From Herbaspirillum sp. LeCh32-8 (lineage in GTDB: Bacteria; Pseudomonadota; Gammaproteobacteria; Burkholderiales; Burkholderiaceae_D), in assembly GCF_017814915.1 (NCBI RefSeq), contig NZ_JAGIPZ010000022.1, positions 1-34,946 of the forward strand: a stretch of DNA of 34,946 nucleotides, read 5' to 3'. Numbering within the stretch: position 1 is the first letter of the stretch; each line of letters starts with the position of its first letter. Shown piece after piece: positions 18,867-29,151 of the stretch. The notes below the pieces were generated by a model, which had not been told where the DNA came from, made no database searches, and was given only the letters and a program-made list of their open reading frames with translations. Both the position numbers and the translations under genes were made by a program.

Positions 18867-18896
18867 AAAAAGGCCTCGCATCGCGAGGCCTTTTTT
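18867..18896 (+). terminator. Rho-independent terminator after oxyR
   Basis: The stem AAAAAGGCCTCGC (18867-18879) pairs with GCGAGGCCTTTTT (18883-18895) around a three-base loop, with a T-run on the forward strand and an A-run giving Ts on the other. It lies between oxyR (ends 18841) and the convergent ugpC (ends 18926), so it probably works in both directions. Confidence 0.9.
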
Positions 18897-18925
18897 CATG
18901 CTGCGTCCAACGCGCGTGCAAGCGA

Positions 18926-20017
18926 TCAGAGGCGACGCGTGGTACTGGCGTCGAACCAGTGCACATCGGCTGCGCCGAACGAAGCGCCGATGCGTTGACC
19001 GGTGGCGACCTGCACATTGGCCGGGCAGCGCAGCACCAGCGACTGGCCGCCGCAACGCACGTGCACCAGCAGCTCCGCACCCAGCGCTTCGACCAGCTCG
19101 ACGTCCAGCTCCAGCTGCGAGGCCGAGCCGTCCAGCACCGGCAGCAGGTGTTCGGGACGCACGCCGAAGATGCGCTCCTGGCCTGCGGCAGCCGCAACCG
19201 GCTGCGCCAGGCGGATGGCCGCGCGCTCGCCGTTCTTCTCAGCCTCGAAGGCGGCGCCGTCGGCCGAGATGCGTCCCTGCAGCAGGTTCATCGGCGGCGA
19301 GCCGATGAAGCCGGCCACGAAGGTGGTGGCCGGGCGCGCGTAGACTTCGGCCGGGGTGCCGATCTGCTCGGCTACGCCCTTGTTCATCACGATCATGCGC
19401 TGGCCCAGCGTCATCGCCTCGACCTGGTCGTGGGTGACGTACAGGCTGGTGGTGCGCAGGCTGGCGTGCAGCTTCTGGATCTCCAGGCGCATCTGCACGC
19501 GCAGCTTGGCGTCGAGGTTGGAGAGCGGCTCGTCGAACAGGAACACCGCCGGTTTGCGCACGATGGCGCGCCCCATGGCCACGCGCTGGCGCTGGCCGCC
19601 GGAGAGCTGGCGCGGCGTGCGCTCCAGCAGCGCGCCCAGTTCCAGGATCTGGGCCGCGCGCTGCACTCGCTCGTCAATCTCGGCCTTGGACAGGCCGGCG
19701 ATCTTCAGGCCGTAAGCCATGTTCTCGTAGACCGTCATGTGCGGATACAGCGCATAGTTCTGGAACACCATGGCGATGTCTCGCTCCTTGGGTTCCAGCT
19801 CGTTGACCACGCGCTCGCCGATGACGATCTGGCCGCCGGAAATTTCCTCCAGGCCGGCGACCATGCGCAGCAGCGTGGACTTGCCGCAGCCGGACGGGCC
19901 GACCATGACGATGAATTCGCCGTCGGCGATCTCGGCGTCGATGCCGTGGATGACGTCGACCGCCTTGGGCCCTTTGCCGTAGGTCTTGCGGACTTGCTTG
20001 AGATGGATTGCTGCCAT
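18926..20017 (-). CDS. ugpC: Glycerol-3-phosphate ABC transporter ATPase UgpC
   Basis: The 363-residue protein is a MalK/UgpC-type ATPase. Walker A is GPSGCGKS (40-47), the Q-loop is in [23 protein letters not shown], the signature is LSGGQRQ (138-144), Walker B is VFLFDEP (158-164) and the switch is His196. A C-terminal OB-like regulatory domain (about 240-363) contains [12 protein letters not shown]. It energises uptake of sn-glycerol-3-phosphate or its phosphodiesters through UgpAE. It is the last gene of the leftward ugpBAEC operon, 16 bp after ugpE. No ugpQ phosphodiesterase gene follows, unlike in enteric operons. Identity as UgpC rather than another sugar ATPase rests mainly on the neighbouring ugpB. 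Confidence 0.92.
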   Translation of the reverse strand: MAAIHLKQVRKTYGKGPKAVDVIHGIDAEIADGEFIVMVGPSGCGKSTLLRMVAGLEEISGGQIVIGERVVNELEPKERDIAMVFQNYALYPHMTVYENMAYGLKIAGLSKAEIDERVQRAAQILELGALLERTPRQLSGGQRQRVAMGRAIVRKPAVFLFDEPLSNLDAKLRVQMRLEIQKLHASLRTTSLYVTHDQVEAMTLGQRMIVMNKGVAEQIGTPAEVYARPATTFVAGFIGSPPMNLLQGRISADGAAFEAEKNGERAAIRLAQPVAAAAGQERIFGVRPEHLLPVLDGSASQLELDVELVEALGAELLVHVRCGGQSLVLRCPANVQVATGQRIGASFGAADVHWFDASTTRRL

Positions 20018-20033
20018 GTTTGTACGGGTAAGT

Positions 20034-20885
20034 TTATTTTTCGGAATCGACCAGGCCCTTGACGAACCACTTCTGCATCACCACCACGATCAGTCCGGGC
20101 GGCAGCATGGCCAGCATCATGGTGGCCATGACCATGTTCCACTCGACGGCGGAATCGCCGCCCGAGATCAGGGTCTTGATGCCGATGCCGATCGGGTACA
20201 TCTCCTGCTGGGTGGCGATCATCAACGGCCACAGGTACTGGTTCCAGCCGTAGATGAACATGATCACGAACAGCGCGATCACGTTGGTGCGCGAGAGCGG
20301 CCACAGCACGTCCTTCAGGAAGCGCAGCGGGCCGGCGCCGTCGATGCGCGCAGCCTCGGCCAGCTCGTCGGGCACCGTCAAGAAGAACTGGCGGAACAGG
20401 AAGGTGGCGGTGGCCGACGCGATCAGCGGCACCGTCAGGCCGGCGTAGCTGTTGAGCATGCCGAAGTCGGACACCACCTGGTAGGTCGGCGTGATGCGCA
20501 CTTCCACCGGCAGCATCAGGGTGACGAAGATCATCCAGAAGAACAGGTTGCGGCCGGGAAAGCGGAAGTACACGATGGCAAAGGCCGACAGCATGGAGAT
20601 GGCGATCTTGCCGATGGCGATGATCAGCGCCGTGACCAGGCTGACCCACAGCATGTTGAGCACCGGTGGCGCCACGACCTGGCCGGAAGCGCCCTTGAAC
20701 AGCACCGTGCCATAGTTGTTCAGCAGTTCATTGCCGGGGATGAGCGAGATCGGCGACATGGCCGACTGCTCCGCGGTCTGGGTGCTGGCGACGAAGGCCA
20801 CGTACAGCGGGAACACCACCGCCAGCACGCCGAGGATCAGCACCAGGTGGCTGACCGCATCCAGGATTGGTCGTCTCTCGATCAT
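20034..20885 (-). CDS. ugpE: Glycerol-3-phosphate ABC transporter permease UgpE
   Basis: The 283-residue inner-membrane protein has about six helices and a binding-protein-dependent transport signature (EAA loop) at [35 protein letters not shown]. The start region [35 protein letters not shown] and the segment [29 protein letters not shown] are characteristic of UgpE. It pairs with UgpA to form the pore. Its start overlaps the end of ugpA by four bases, implying translational coupling. Confidence 0.94.
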   Translation of the reverse strand: MIERRPILDAVSHLVLILGVLAVVFPLYVAFVASTQTAEQSAMSPISLIPGNELLNNYGTVLFKGASGQVVAPPVLNMLWVSLVTALIIAIGKIAISMLSAFAIVYFRFPGRNLFFWMIFVTLMLPVEVRITPTYQVVSDFGMLNSYAGLTVPLIASATATFLFRQFFLTVPDELAEAARIDGAGPLRFLKDVLWPLSRTNVIALFVIMFIYGWNQYLWPLMIATQQEMYPIGIGIKTLISGGDSAVEWNMVMATMMLAMLPPGLIVVVMQKWFVKGLVDSEK

Positions 20886-21766
20886 GCGTATTGGACTTTC
20901 TTCTCAACGTATTTGAACTGCACCACGGTCAGCAGGATCACCACTGCCATCAGCACCACCGACTGCGCCGCGGCACTGCCCAAGTCGCCGCCCTTGAAGC
21001 CGTCGGAAAACACCTTGTAGACCAGAATCTCGGTGTCCTTGCCGGGGCCGCCGTGGGTGGTGGCCTCGACGATGGCGAAGGTGTCGAAGAAGGCATAGAC
21101 CACGTTGACCACCAGCAGGAAGAAGGTGGTCGGCGAGATCAGCGGAAACACGATGGTGAAGAAGCGCTTGACCGGGCCGGCGCCGTCGATGGCGGCGGCT
21201 TCGATCAGCGACTTGGGAATGGACTGCAGGCCGGCCAGGAAGAACAGGAAGTTGTAGCTGATCTGCTTCCAGATGGCGGCGATCACGATCAGGATCATGG
21301 CGTGGGTGCCGTTGACCATGTAATCCCAGGGAATGCCGAACCAGCCCAGCACGTGCGACAGCACGCCCAGCGAAGGGCTCAGCAGGAACATCCACAACAC
21401 GCCCACCACCACCGGCGACACCGCGTAGGGCCAGATCAGGAAGGTCTTGTAGATCGACGCGCCCTTGGTGACGCGGTCGGCGAACACCGCCAGCATCAGC
21501 GAAATTGCCATGCCGAAGAAGGCCACCAGCAGCGAGAACAAGGCGGTGGTGCGGAAGGATTCGAGGTAGGTCGGATCGCCGAACAGCGCCGCGAAGTTGT
21601 CGAACCAGACGAATTCGGAATAGCCGCCAAAGGCGTCCTGCAGCAGTACCGACTGGTACAGCGCCTGGATGGCGGGCCAGAAGAAGAACAGCAAAGTGAT
21701 CAGGATCTGCGGTGCGACCAGCAGATACGGCAGCCACTTCGATTTGAATCGCGCGCGTTTTTCCAC
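20882..21766 (-). CDS. ugpA: Glycerol-3-phosphate ABC transporter permease UgpA
   Basis: The 294-residue inner-membrane permease begins [46 protein letters not shown], the typical UgpA N-terminus. It has the EAA loop at [56 protein letters not shown]. It lies 128 bp downstream of ugpB, with a hairpin in the gap, and overlaps ugpE. It forms the heterodimeric channel with UgpE. Confidence 0.94.
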   Translation of the reverse strand: MEKRARFKSKWLPYLLVAPQILITLLFFFWPAIQALYQSVLLQDAFGGYSEFVWFDNFAALFGDPTYLESFRTTALFSLLVAFFGMAISLMLAVFADRVTKGASIYKTFLIWPYAVSPVVVGVLWMFLLSPSLGVLSHVLGWFGIPWDYMVNGTHAMILIVIAAIWKQISYNFLFFLAGLQSIPKSLIEAAAIDGAGPVKRFFTIVFPLISPTTFFLLVVNVVYAFFDTFAIVEATTHGGPGKDTEILVYKVFSDGFKGGDLGSAAAQSVVLMAVVILLTVVQFKYVEKKVQYA

Positions 21767-21806
21767 GTTCGTTCAGTCAAGGCAATGAGGTTTCAGGAAA
21801 CGAAAT

Positions 21807-21847
21807 CCGGCGGCATGCGCCCTTGCGTGAAGAGGCGATGCCGCCGG
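21807..21847 (-). other. Intercistronic hairpin between ugpB and ugpA
   Basis: Arms at 21807-21821 and 21834-21847 pair over 14 bp with one bulged base, around a 12-base loop. There is no T-run. Its place right after the binding-protein gene matches the hairpin at 4211-4236 in the other ABC operon of this window and suggests mRNA stabilisation of the ugpB cistron. That function is inferred. Confidence 0.55.
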
Positions 21848-21894
21848 CAGCCCGGCCGACGCCCGCAACGGGCGCGGCCAGGTCGACACAGGTA

Positions 21895-23205
21895 TTACTG
21901 GTTGCCCTTGTTGGCTTTCTCGAAGCGCACCAGCAGCTCGTCGCCGCGCTTGACGGCCGAATCCAGAGCCTGCTGCGGCGTCTTCTTGCCGGTCCAGACG
22001 TTTTCCAGTTCTTCGTCGAACACGGTACGGACCTGGGCGTAGTTGCCCAGGCGCAGGCCGCGCGACTTGTCGGTGGTCTTGACGATCATCTGCTTGACCG
22101 CGACGTCGGTGCCCGGGTTGCGCTCATAGAAGCCGGCCTGCTTGGTCAGCTCGTAGGCGGCCTTGGTGACCGGCAGGTAGCCGGTGTCCTGGTGCCACTT
22201 GGCGGCCACTTCCGGCTTGGACAGGTAGCTGAAGAACTTGGCCACGCCCTTGTACTCGTCGGCCTTCTTGCCGTTCATCACCCACAGCGAGGCGCCGCCG
22301 ATGACGGTGTTCTGCGGCGCGCCCTGCACGTCGTTGTAGTACGGCAGCGTCGCCACGCCGAACTTGAACTTGGCGTTCTTGCGGATATCGGCGTAGGCCG
22401 AGGACGAGCCGGTGATCATGGCGCACTCGCCGGCGTTGAACTTGGCGTTGGCCTCATCCTTGCGGCCGGCGTAGGTGAAGTAGCCCTGCTTGGCCCAGTT
22501 GGCCATGTTTTCGATGTGGCGCACGTGCAGCGGGCTGTTCAGTTTCAGGCGCGCATCCAGGCCGCCGAAGCCGTTGTTCTTAGACGCCAGCTCGACGTTG
22601 TGCCAGGTTGAAAACGATTCCAAATGCACCCACGATTGCCAGGTGGTGGTGTATGCGCACGATGCGCCGCTGGCCTTGATCTTGGCAGCCATGCCGACGA
22701 ACTCTTGCCAGGTGACGGGTGGCTTCTCGGGATCCAGGCCGGCCTTGGCGAACATGTCCTTGTTGTAGAACATGATGGTGGTGGAGCTGTTGAACGGGAA
22801 GGACATCATGCCCTTCGGGGTCGAGTAGTAGCCCGCGACGGCCGGCACATAGGCGTTCTGGTCGAACTTTTCGCCGGCCTGGTGCATCACTTCGTAGACC
22901 GGTTTGACCGCGCCCTTGGCGTAGATCATGGTGGCGGTGCCGACTTCGAACACTTGCAGGATGTCAGGGGCATTGCCGGCGCGGTAGGCGGCGATGGCGG
23001 CGGCCATCGATTCGTCGTAGGTACCCTTGTAGACCGGCACCACCTTGTAATCGGACTGGGTCTTGTTGAAATCGTCGGCCAGGGCGTTGACGCGTTCGCC
23101 CAGGGCGCCGGTCATGGAATGCCACCAGGAGATCTCGGTTGCGGCGAAGGCGGTGGAAGAGATCGTCGCCAGCATGCCGGTCGCGATCATTGTTTTAAAG
23201 TTCAT
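21895..23205 (-). CDS. ugpB: Glycerol-3-phosphate-binding protein UgpB
   Basis: The product has 436 residues from ATG 23205, chosen because GAGAGGT lies six bases before it and a signal peptide follows ([21 protein letters not shown], cleavage before ATEISWW). UgpB features are [41 protein letters not shown], the [18 protein letters not shown] block, and [17 protein letters not shown]. It is the periplasmic receptor for sn-glycerol-3-phosphate and glycerophosphodiesters. It heads the ugpBAEC operon, with a candidate Pho box 35 bp upstream, so phosphate starvation is the likely inducer. Confidence 0.95.
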   Translation of the reverse strand: MNFKTMIATGMLATISSTAFAATEISWWHSMTGALGERVNALADDFNKTQSDYKVVPVYKGTYDESMAAAIAAYRAGNAPDILQVFEVGTATMIYAKGAVKPVYEVMHQAGEKFDQNAYVPAVAGYYSTPKGMMSFPFNSSTTIMFYNKDMFAKAGLDPEKPPVTWQEFVGMAAKIKASGASCAYTTTWQSWVHLESFSTWHNVELASKNNGFGGLDARLKLNSPLHVRHIENMANWAKQGYFTYAGRKDEANAKFNAGECAMITGSSSAYADIRKNAKFKFGVATLPYYNDVQGAPQNTVIGGASLWVMNGKKADEYKGVAKFFSYLSKPEVAAKWHQDTGYLPVTKAAYELTKQAGFYERNPGTDVAVKQMIVKTTDKSRGLRLGNYAQVRTVFDEELENVWTGKKTPQQALDSAVKRGDELLVRFEKANKGNQ

Positions 23206-23239
23206 CAGAGGACCTCTCGGAAAAAGGGGTTTTGATGCT

Positions 23240-23257
23240 ATCAATGCACCATGACAG
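23240..23257 (-). promoter_or_regulatory. Candidate Pho box upstream of ugpB
   Basis: On the ugpB-coding strand the sequence reads CTGTCATGGTGCATTGAT. The first half-site, CTGTCAT, is a perfect PhoB element. The second, CATTGAT, starts eleven bases later, as in the standard 7-4-7 layout, but matches at only four of seven positions. It ends 35 bp before the ugpB ATG. PhoB control of ugp operons is established in enteric bacteria, so the site is plausible. Confidence 0.5.
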
Positions 23258-23447
23258 CCGCGTTACATTAGCCGCACAGAACTGCAACGGCAAAGAAAAC
23301 CGATGTCGCAATGCAGCACAACGTTGCCATTCAGATATTTTTTACGCATTTCGCTGTGATTCGGGCCGCCATCGTCAGCCCCTTGTCAGCCAACGGCAGC
23401 GGTCGCGGACGCGCTTTATAATGCGGCTTTCGTTTCACGGATCCGGC

Positions 23448-24302
23448 ATGAACAGGCTCAAGCTTTACGCGCTCCTGGTGCGCGCGCACAAACCCATCGG
23501 CATTCTTCTTCTGCTGTGGCCCACGCTGATCGCCCTGTGGCTGGCCAGCGGCGGCGTGCCCGACTGGCGCCTGCTGGTCATCTATGTACTGGGTACGGTG
23601 CTGATGCGCTCGGCCGGTTGCGCCATCAACGATTACGCCGACCGCGACTTCGACCTGCACGTCAAGCGCACCGAGCAGCGTCCGCTGACCTCGGGCAAGA
23701 TCAAGTCGTGGGAGGCGCTGATGGTGGCCGGCGTGCTGGCCGTGATCTCGTTCCTGCTGATCCTGCCCCTCAATGCGCTCACCAAGCAATTGTCGGTGGC
23801 GGCGCTGATCATCGCCGGCAGCTATCCCTACTTCAAGCGCTTCTTCGCCATCCCGCAGGCCTATCTGGGCATCGCCTTCGGCTTCGGCATCCCGATGGGA
23901 TTTGCCAGCGTTACCGGCGCCGTGCCGCTGGCGGCCTGGGTGCTGCTGATCGCCAACGTGTTCTGGGCGGTGGCCTACGACACCGAGTACGCCATGGTCG
24001 ACCGCGACGACGACCTGAAGATCGGCATCAAGACCTCGGCCATCACCTTCGGCCGCCACGACGTGCTGGCCATCATGCTGTGTTATGCGGCGGCGCTGGG
24101 ACTGATCTGGGTGGTCGGCCTCCAGTACGGCCTGGGCCTGTGGTTCTCGGCCGGCATGCTGGTGGCCTGCGGCTTCGCGCTCTACCACTACACGCTGATC
24201 CGCGAGCGCGACCGCATGCGCTGCTTTGCCGCCTTCAACAACAACAACTGGCTGGGCTCGGCGATCTTCGCCGGCGTCGCGCTGGACTACCTGCTGCGCT
24301 GA
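23448..24302 (+). CDS. ubiA: 4-hydroxybenzoate octaprenyltransferase UbiA
   Basis: The 284-residue integral membrane prenyltransferase attaches the polyprenyl tail to 4-hydroxybenzoate in ubiquinone synthesis. Both Asp-rich Mg/diphosphate motifs are present: NDYADRDFD (61-69) and [12 protein letters not shown] (178-189). The N-terminal [17 protein letters not shown] is also typical. ATG 23448 is chosen because family homology starts there; the frame is open further upstream without likeness. It is divergent from ugpB and followed 29 bp later by the tpm gene. Confidence 0.95.
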   Translation: MNRLKLYALLVRAHKPIGILLLLWPTLIALWLASGGVPDWRLLVIYVLGTVLMRSAGCAINDYADRDFDLHVKRTEQRPLTSGKIKSWEALMVAGVLAVISFLLILPLNALTKQLSVAALIIAGSYPYFKRFFAIPQAYLGIAFGFGIPMGFASVTGAVPLAAWVLLIANVFWAVAYDTEYAMVDRDDDLKIGIKTSAITFGRHDVLAIMLCYAAALGLIWVVGLQYGLGLWFSAGMLVACGFALYHYTLIRERDRMRCFAAFNNNNWLGSAIFAGVALDYLLR

Positions 24303-24331
24303 TCGCCGCGGGACGATAAGGAGGAGACACG

Positions 24332-25003
24332 ATGGAAGCTCAATTCTGGCTGGAGCGCTGGCGCGAGGGCCGCACCCACTTTCACCAGTCGCGCGTGACG
24401 CCGCTGCTGCAAAAATACTGGCCGCAGCTGGCGCTGCCTGCCGTCAGCACGGTGCTGGTGCCGCTGTGCGGCAAGTCGCTGGATATGCTGTGGCTGGCCG
24501 AGCAGGGGCACAAGGTGCTGGGGGTGGAGTTGTCGGAACTGGCGGTGCAGCAGTTCTTCAGCGAGAACGGCCTGCAGGCGCGGGTGCATGAGAGCGCCCA
24601 GGGCAAGCACTACGTGGCCGGGCAGATCGAGATTATCTGCGGCGATATCTTCGCGCTCAGCGACGCCACGCTGGCCGCTTGCGCCGGCGCCTACGACCGC
24701 GCCGCGCTGATCGCGCTGCCGCCGGAGATGCGTGGGCGCTATGCCGAACAAGTCTACGGCCGCCTGCCGGCCGGCGCGCAAAGCATCCTGATCACGCTGG
24801 AATATGCGCAGGAGCAGATGGACGGGCCGCCGTTTGCGGTGATGGAAGATGAAGTGCTTCGCCTCTATGCGCCGCTGACGAATGCCCAGGCGATCGACCG
24901 CCGCGACATCCTGGAGAAAGAGCCGAAGTTCATCGAACGCGGCTTGAAGAAGCTGGATACGGTGGTTTACCGTCTGCGGCGCGAGGGTGCTGTCAACGCC
25001 TGA
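24332..25003 (+). CDS. tpm: Thiopurine S-methyltransferase family protein
   Basis: The 223-residue protein has an excellent ribosome site (AAGGAGGAGA). It begins [30 protein letters not shown] and has the SAM-binding region [30 protein letters not shown], followed by GDIFAL and [21 protein letters not shown], all diagnostic for bacterial TPMT. These enzymes methylate thiopurines and, in several bacteria, selenium or tellurium oxyanions. The natural substrate here is unknown. It is probably co-transcribed with ubiA. The 250 bp downstream hold two inverted REP-like repeats. Confidence 0.93.
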   Translation: MEAQFWLERWREGRTHFHQSRVTPLLQKYWPQLALPAVSTVLVPLCGKSLDMLWLAEQGHKVLGVELSELAVQQFFSENGLQARVHESAQGKHYVAGQIEIICGDIFALSDATLAACAGAYDRAALIALPPEMRGRYAEQVYGRLPAGAQSILITLEYAQEQMDGPPFAVMEDEVLRLYAPLTNAQAIDRRDILEKEPKFIERGLKKLDTVVYRLRREGAVNA

Positions 25004-25068
25004 CGCGTTGTGCTTGTCTCCGCAGAAGCCTGCGGCGCGGTAATGTTCGTCATGCCGGACAACCGCTG

Positions 25069-25102
25069 AACGACACTGGGTTCCTGCTTTCGCAGGAACG
25101 AC
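25069..25102 (+). repeat. REP-like palindromic repeat, copy B
   Basis: The copy has the layout AACGACACTGG followed by a perfect 8-bp hairpin GTTCCTGC-TTTC-GCAGGAAC (25080-25099) and GAC. Bases 25076-25102 are an exact inverted copy of 25151-25177, so copies B and C form an inverted pair that encloses 48 bp. Confidence 0.85.
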
Positions 25103-25150
25103 AGGTAGTAGCGTGTCTGGAGCAGCACGAGGTCAAACGACCGCCTCCTT

Positions 25151-25190
25151 GTCGTTCCTGCGAAAGCAGGAACCCAGCGTCTTTTGTTGT
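25151..25190 (-). repeat. REP-like palindromic repeat, copy C (inverted)
   Basis: This is the reverse-oriented partner of copy B. It has hairpin GTTCCTGC-GAAA-GCAGGAAC (25154-25173), then CCAGCGTC and the TTTGTTGTG tail that is also seen (inverted) at copy A and near 34.88 kb. The pair could fold into one long cruciform, like a REPIN/BIME doublet. It lies between convergent tpm and the small 75-residue gene. Confidence 0.85.
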
Positions 25191-25255
25191 GCCCCAATAG
25201 CCGTCGGACGTCGCAAAGAACCCGTCTGATGAAGTGGTTCAGGGCCGCGCCTGAA

Positions 25256-25483
25256 TCAGACCTCAGCCGTCGTGCGCACCACCGTCACCCGGCTGATCAA
25301 GAATTCCCCATCCACCACCACGCGAAACGGCACCCCGGCGACGTTGAACCCCGGGCCGCCGTCGTCATCCCACACCTGCGCCAGCGCGTCGAAGTCGCGC
25401 GGGCTCATGCGCAACATCTGGGCGCTGATGACGAAGGTCGCGCCGGCCTTTTGTTTCCTGACGATGTCTTCCAGTTTGGCCAT
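25256..25483 (-). CDS. Small protein of unknown function (75 residues)
   Basis: I do not recognise this protein. It starts MAKLEDIVRKQKAGATFVISAQMLRMSPRDFDALAQVWDDDGGPGF and ends with a beta-rich, positively and negatively charged tail. It has a good ribosome site (AGGGAG, eight bases before ATG 25483), normal codon use and no membrane segment. It lies 18 bp downstream of the LysM/LytM lipoprotein gene, on the same strand, and is probably the last gene of that operon. Confidence 0.7.
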   Translation of the reverse strand: MAKLEDIVRKQKAGATFVISAQMLRMSPRDFDALAQVWDDDGGPGFNVAGVPFRVVVDGEFLISRVTVVRTTAEV

Positions 25484-25501
25484 GCTCGGCTCCCTTCCCT
25501 G

Positions 25502-26272
25502 TCAACGCGGCGGCAGCATGGCCATTACGTTGACCGGCTTGCCGTTGCGGCGGATTTCAAAATACAGCTTCACGCGACTGGTGTCGCTGTTGCCCATGGT
25601 GGCGATCTGCTGGCCGCGCGTGACGGTCTGGCCTTCCTTGACCGCAATGGTCTTGTTGTGCGCGTAGACCGACAGCAGCGTCGGCGTGTGCTTGATGATC
25701 ACCATGTTGCCGTAGCCGCGGATGCCGTGGCCGGCGTAGGTGACCTTGCCGGCAGCGGCGGCCATGACCGGCTGGCCTTCGCTGCCGAGGATGTCGATGC
25801 CCTTCTTGTAGCTGTCGCCGCTGGGCGCCGACTTGCCCTGGGTGGGCCACATCCAGTCCAGCTTGGCGTCGGCGGGACTGGGCGCATCGTCGTCGTCGCG
25901 GCTCTTGCCGGCGGGCTTGGCCGCCGGCTTGGCGGCAGCCTTGCGCGCCGGCGTAGCCGAGGCGACCGCAGCGGGACGGCTGCTCTGGCCGGCGCCGGTG
26001 CGCGCGACCACGCCGGCCGGCGGGCGCACCAGGATGCGTTGGCCGACTTCCAGGTCGTTGGGGTTGCGCAGCTTGTTCCAGGTCGAGAGATTGGTCGGGC
26101 TCTGGTCGAAGTCGCGGCCGATGCTGTAGAGCGTGTCGCCGCGCTTGACGGTATAGTAGCCGTCGCTGTCCGCGGTCGAGGCGCAGCCTGCCAGCACCAG
26201 CGTCGCGACCAGCGGCAGGGCCGCAGCAAGGCGTGCGTACTGCCGCGCGTATTGGCTTGCGTATTTCTTCAT
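25502..26272 (-). CDS. LysM/degenerate-LytM lipoprotein (NlpD/EnvC-like)
   Basis: The 256-residue precursor has a lipobox LVLAGC (Cys30), a LysM domain (about 40-84, YTVKRGDTLYSIGRDFDQ), an Ala/Pro/Lys-rich linker (90-135) and a LytM/peptidase M23 domain (about 138-256). The M23 metal ligands are missing: the first His is replaced in YKKGID (Lys156) and the HxH of HLHFE reads KLYFE (Lys235, Tyr237). Such degenerate forms, as in NlpD and EnvC, do not cut peptidoglycan but activate cell-wall amidases at division. Outer-membrane anchoring is expected. Its start overlaps the proC stop by one base. Confidence 0.88.
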   Translation of the reverse strand: MKKYASQYARQYARLAAALPLVATLVLAGCASTADSDGYYTVKRGDTLYSIGRDFDQSPTNLSTWNKLRNPNDLEVGQRILVRPPAGVVARTGAGQSSRPAAVASATPARKAAAKPAAKPAGKSRDDDDAPSPADAKLDWMWPTQGKSAPSGDSYKKGIDILGSEGQPVMAAAAGKVTYAGHGIRGYGNMVIIKHTPTLLSVYAHNKTIAVKEGQTVTRGQQIATMGNSDTSRVKLYFEIRRNGKPVNVMAMLPPR

Positions 26273-27084
26273 CAGTCCTTGCCGAATTCGTCGCCCAGTT
26301 CCTTGCTGCGGGCGTCGGCTGCCTTGAGCGCGGCGACGATGGCGTCCTTCACGCCGGCGTTTTCCATGCTGGTCAGCGCCGCGTAAGTGGTGCCGCCCTT
26401 GGAGGTGACGCGCTCGCGCAGCCTGGCGACCGATTCCTCGGAGCGGCGCGCCAGTTCGGTCGCGCCTTCGAAGGTGACCTTGGCCAGTTGCAGGCCGTCG
26501 GCCGGCGCCAGGCCGAGTTCGGCGGCCGCCTTTTCCATCGCTTCCAGGAAGTAGAAGACATAGGCCGGGCCACTGCCCGATATCGCCGTCACCGCGTCAA
26601 GCTTGTCTTCGGCATCCACCCACAGGGTTTCGCCGACGGCCTTCAGGATGGAGTCGGCCTGCGCGCGCTGCAGCGTGGAGACCTGCGCGGCCGGCGCCAC
26701 GCCGGTAATGCCGCGACCGATCAGGGCCGGGGTGTTGGGCATGGCGCGCACGATGGCCTCGTGGCCGCCGAGCCAGCGCGAGATGTCGGCGATGCGGATG
26801 CCGGCGGCGATCGAGACCACCAGCTGAGCGCCGATGAACGGCTTGAGCACCGCCACCACATCGCGCATCTGCTGCGGCTTGACCGCCAGCACCACGACGT
26901 CGGCCGCGGCGATGGCGCCGTCGATGGCGGTGGAGGTGCTCACGCCGAACCTGGCGCCCAGCGCCTTCAGGGCGTCGGCGCTGATATCGACCACGTGGAT
27001 ATTCTGCGGCTCGGCCACCTTGCCCACCAGTCCGCCGATCAATGCTGCCGCCATGTTGCCGCCGCCGATAAACGCTATCTTCAC
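26272..27084 (-). CDS. proC: Pyrroline-5-carboxylate reductase
   Basis: The 270-residue enzyme carries out the last step of proline synthesis, reducing pyrroline-5-carboxylate with NAD(P)H. The N-terminal Rossmann motif is MKIAFIGGGNMAAALIGGL. The middle has VVVLAVKPQQMRDVV and RAMPNTPALIGRGITGV, and the C-terminal dimer domain has the signature AISGSGPAYVFYFLEAMEKAAAELGL and GGTTYAALTSMENAGV. It lies in the common yggS-proC order, 84 bp downstream of yggS, and just overlaps the following lipoprotein gene. Confidence 0.96.
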   Translation of the reverse strand: MKIAFIGGGNMAAALIGGLVGKVAEPQNIHVVDISADALKALGARFGVSTSTAIDGAIAAADVVVLAVKPQQMRDVVAVLKPFIGAQLVVSIAAGIRIADISRWLGGHEAIVRAMPNTPALIGRGITGVAPAAQVSTLQRAQADSILKAVGETLWVDAEDKLDAVTAISGSGPAYVFYFLEAMEKAAAELGLAPADGLQLAKVTFEGATELARRSEESVARLRERVTSKGGTTYAALTSMENAGVKDAIVAALKAADARSKELGDEFGKD

Positions 27085-27134
27085 TTTCGCTCCTTGCTCA
27101 TTGTGTCGCTGTACCGCTGTATCAAATGATTCAA

Positions 27135-27151
27135 GGCCGGCGTCGCCGGCC
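27135..27151 (-). other. Hairpin between yggS and proC
   Basis: GGCCGGC (27135-27141) pairs with GCCGGCC (27145-27151) around a three-base loop. The downstream sequence on the transcribed strand (TTGAATCATTTG) is only mildly T-rich, so it may be a weak attenuator or simply a stable intercistronic structure. Confidence 0.3.
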
Positions 27152-27168
27152 CTGCTGCCTGTGCTGCC

Positions 27169-27870
27169 CTATGCGTAATTGCGCGCCCCGAAGATGGCGC
27201 TGCCGATGCGCACGATGGTCGCGCCTTCCGCCACCGCCGCCTCCAGATCGGACGACATGCCCATGGACAGCGTATCCAACGGCAGGCCGACGGCGCGCAG
27301 CGATGCGTACAGCGCGTGCACCGCGGCGAAGGCCGCGCGCTGGCGCACGGCGTCGTCGGTCGGCTCCGGAATGGCCATCAGCCCGCGCAGGCGCAGCTTG
27401 GGCAACTGCGCCACTTCGGCCGCGGCCTGCGTCAGGTCTTGCGGGGCCAGCCCGCTCTTGCTGTCTTCACCGCTGATATTGACCTGCAGACAAATGTTCA
27501 GCGGCCCCAGTTCCGCCGGACGCTGCTCGGCCAGGCGCCTCGCGATCTTCACGCGATCCACCGAATGCACCCAGTCGAAATGTTCGGCGATGGGCCGCGT
27601 CTTGTTGCTCTGGATCGGGCCGATGAAATGCCACTGCAGGCGCGCCCCCGGCGCCAGAGCCTGCATCGCGGCGATCTTGTCGAGCGCTTCCTGCAAATAA
27701 TTCTCGCCGAACGCCAGCTGCCCGGCCGCGACCGCCTGCGCCACCGCCTCCGGCCCGAAGGTCTTGGAGACCGCCAGCAGCTGGACCGACGAAGGCGCAC
27801 GCTGCGCGCGCTCGGCGGACACAGCGATCTGGTGTTGCACTTGTTGCAAGTTTTTGGCGATTGACGACAT
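27169..27870 (-). CDS. yggS: YggS-family PLP homeostasis protein
   Basis: The 233-residue, single-domain PLP-binding protein is of the YggS/PROSC family. The PLP lysine is Lys36 in LLAVSKTFG. Other family marks are FGENYLQEALDKIAAM, WHFIGPIQSNKTR, LQVNISGEDSKSGL, and the phosphate-binding SMGMSSDLEAAVAEGATIVRIGSAIFG. Such proteins buffer free pyridoxal phosphate and have no known catalysis. ATG 27870 is preferred because it matches the usual family N-terminus; a frame open to 27990 has no likeness. It is divergent from pilT, a very common arrangement. Confidence 0.95.
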   Translation of the reverse strand: MSSIAKNLQQVQHQIAVSAERAQRAPSSVQLLAVSKTFGPEAVAQAVAAGQLAFGENYLQEALDKIAAMQALAPGARLQWHFIGPIQSNKTRPIAEHFDWVHSVDRVKIARRLAEQRPAELGPLNICLQVNISGEDSKSGLAPQDLTQAAAEVAQLPKLRLRGLMAIPEPTDDAVRQRAAFAAVHALYASLRAVGLPLDTLSMGMSSDLEAAVAEGATIVRIGSAIFGARNYA

Positions 27871-27999
27871 AATCCGGGGCCGGGAGGGACTCGGCTGCGG
27901 GGAACATAAGACTGATTTTTTCAATCCGGCCTGTCGATGCGGCGCCATGCGCGCACATGGCGAAACCGGTTCTTCATGCTTTCCTGGCAAGGATTATAA

Positions 28000-29043
<1,044 letters not shown>

Positions 29044-29151
29044 GCGCCTGCCCCCGGTAATAAGAGGCCGCCGTCCGGCATGGCGACCGGAGATGCAAGC
29101 CACCTTCAGCGGGTTTAGAATGGCGACCAGAAAAACCTCAGGGGTAGCGCC

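Noticed and set aside
25069..25190. CRISPR array or insertion-sequence ends
   Set aside because: Only two inverted copies, no regular spacers, no transposase frame between them and no visible target duplication.
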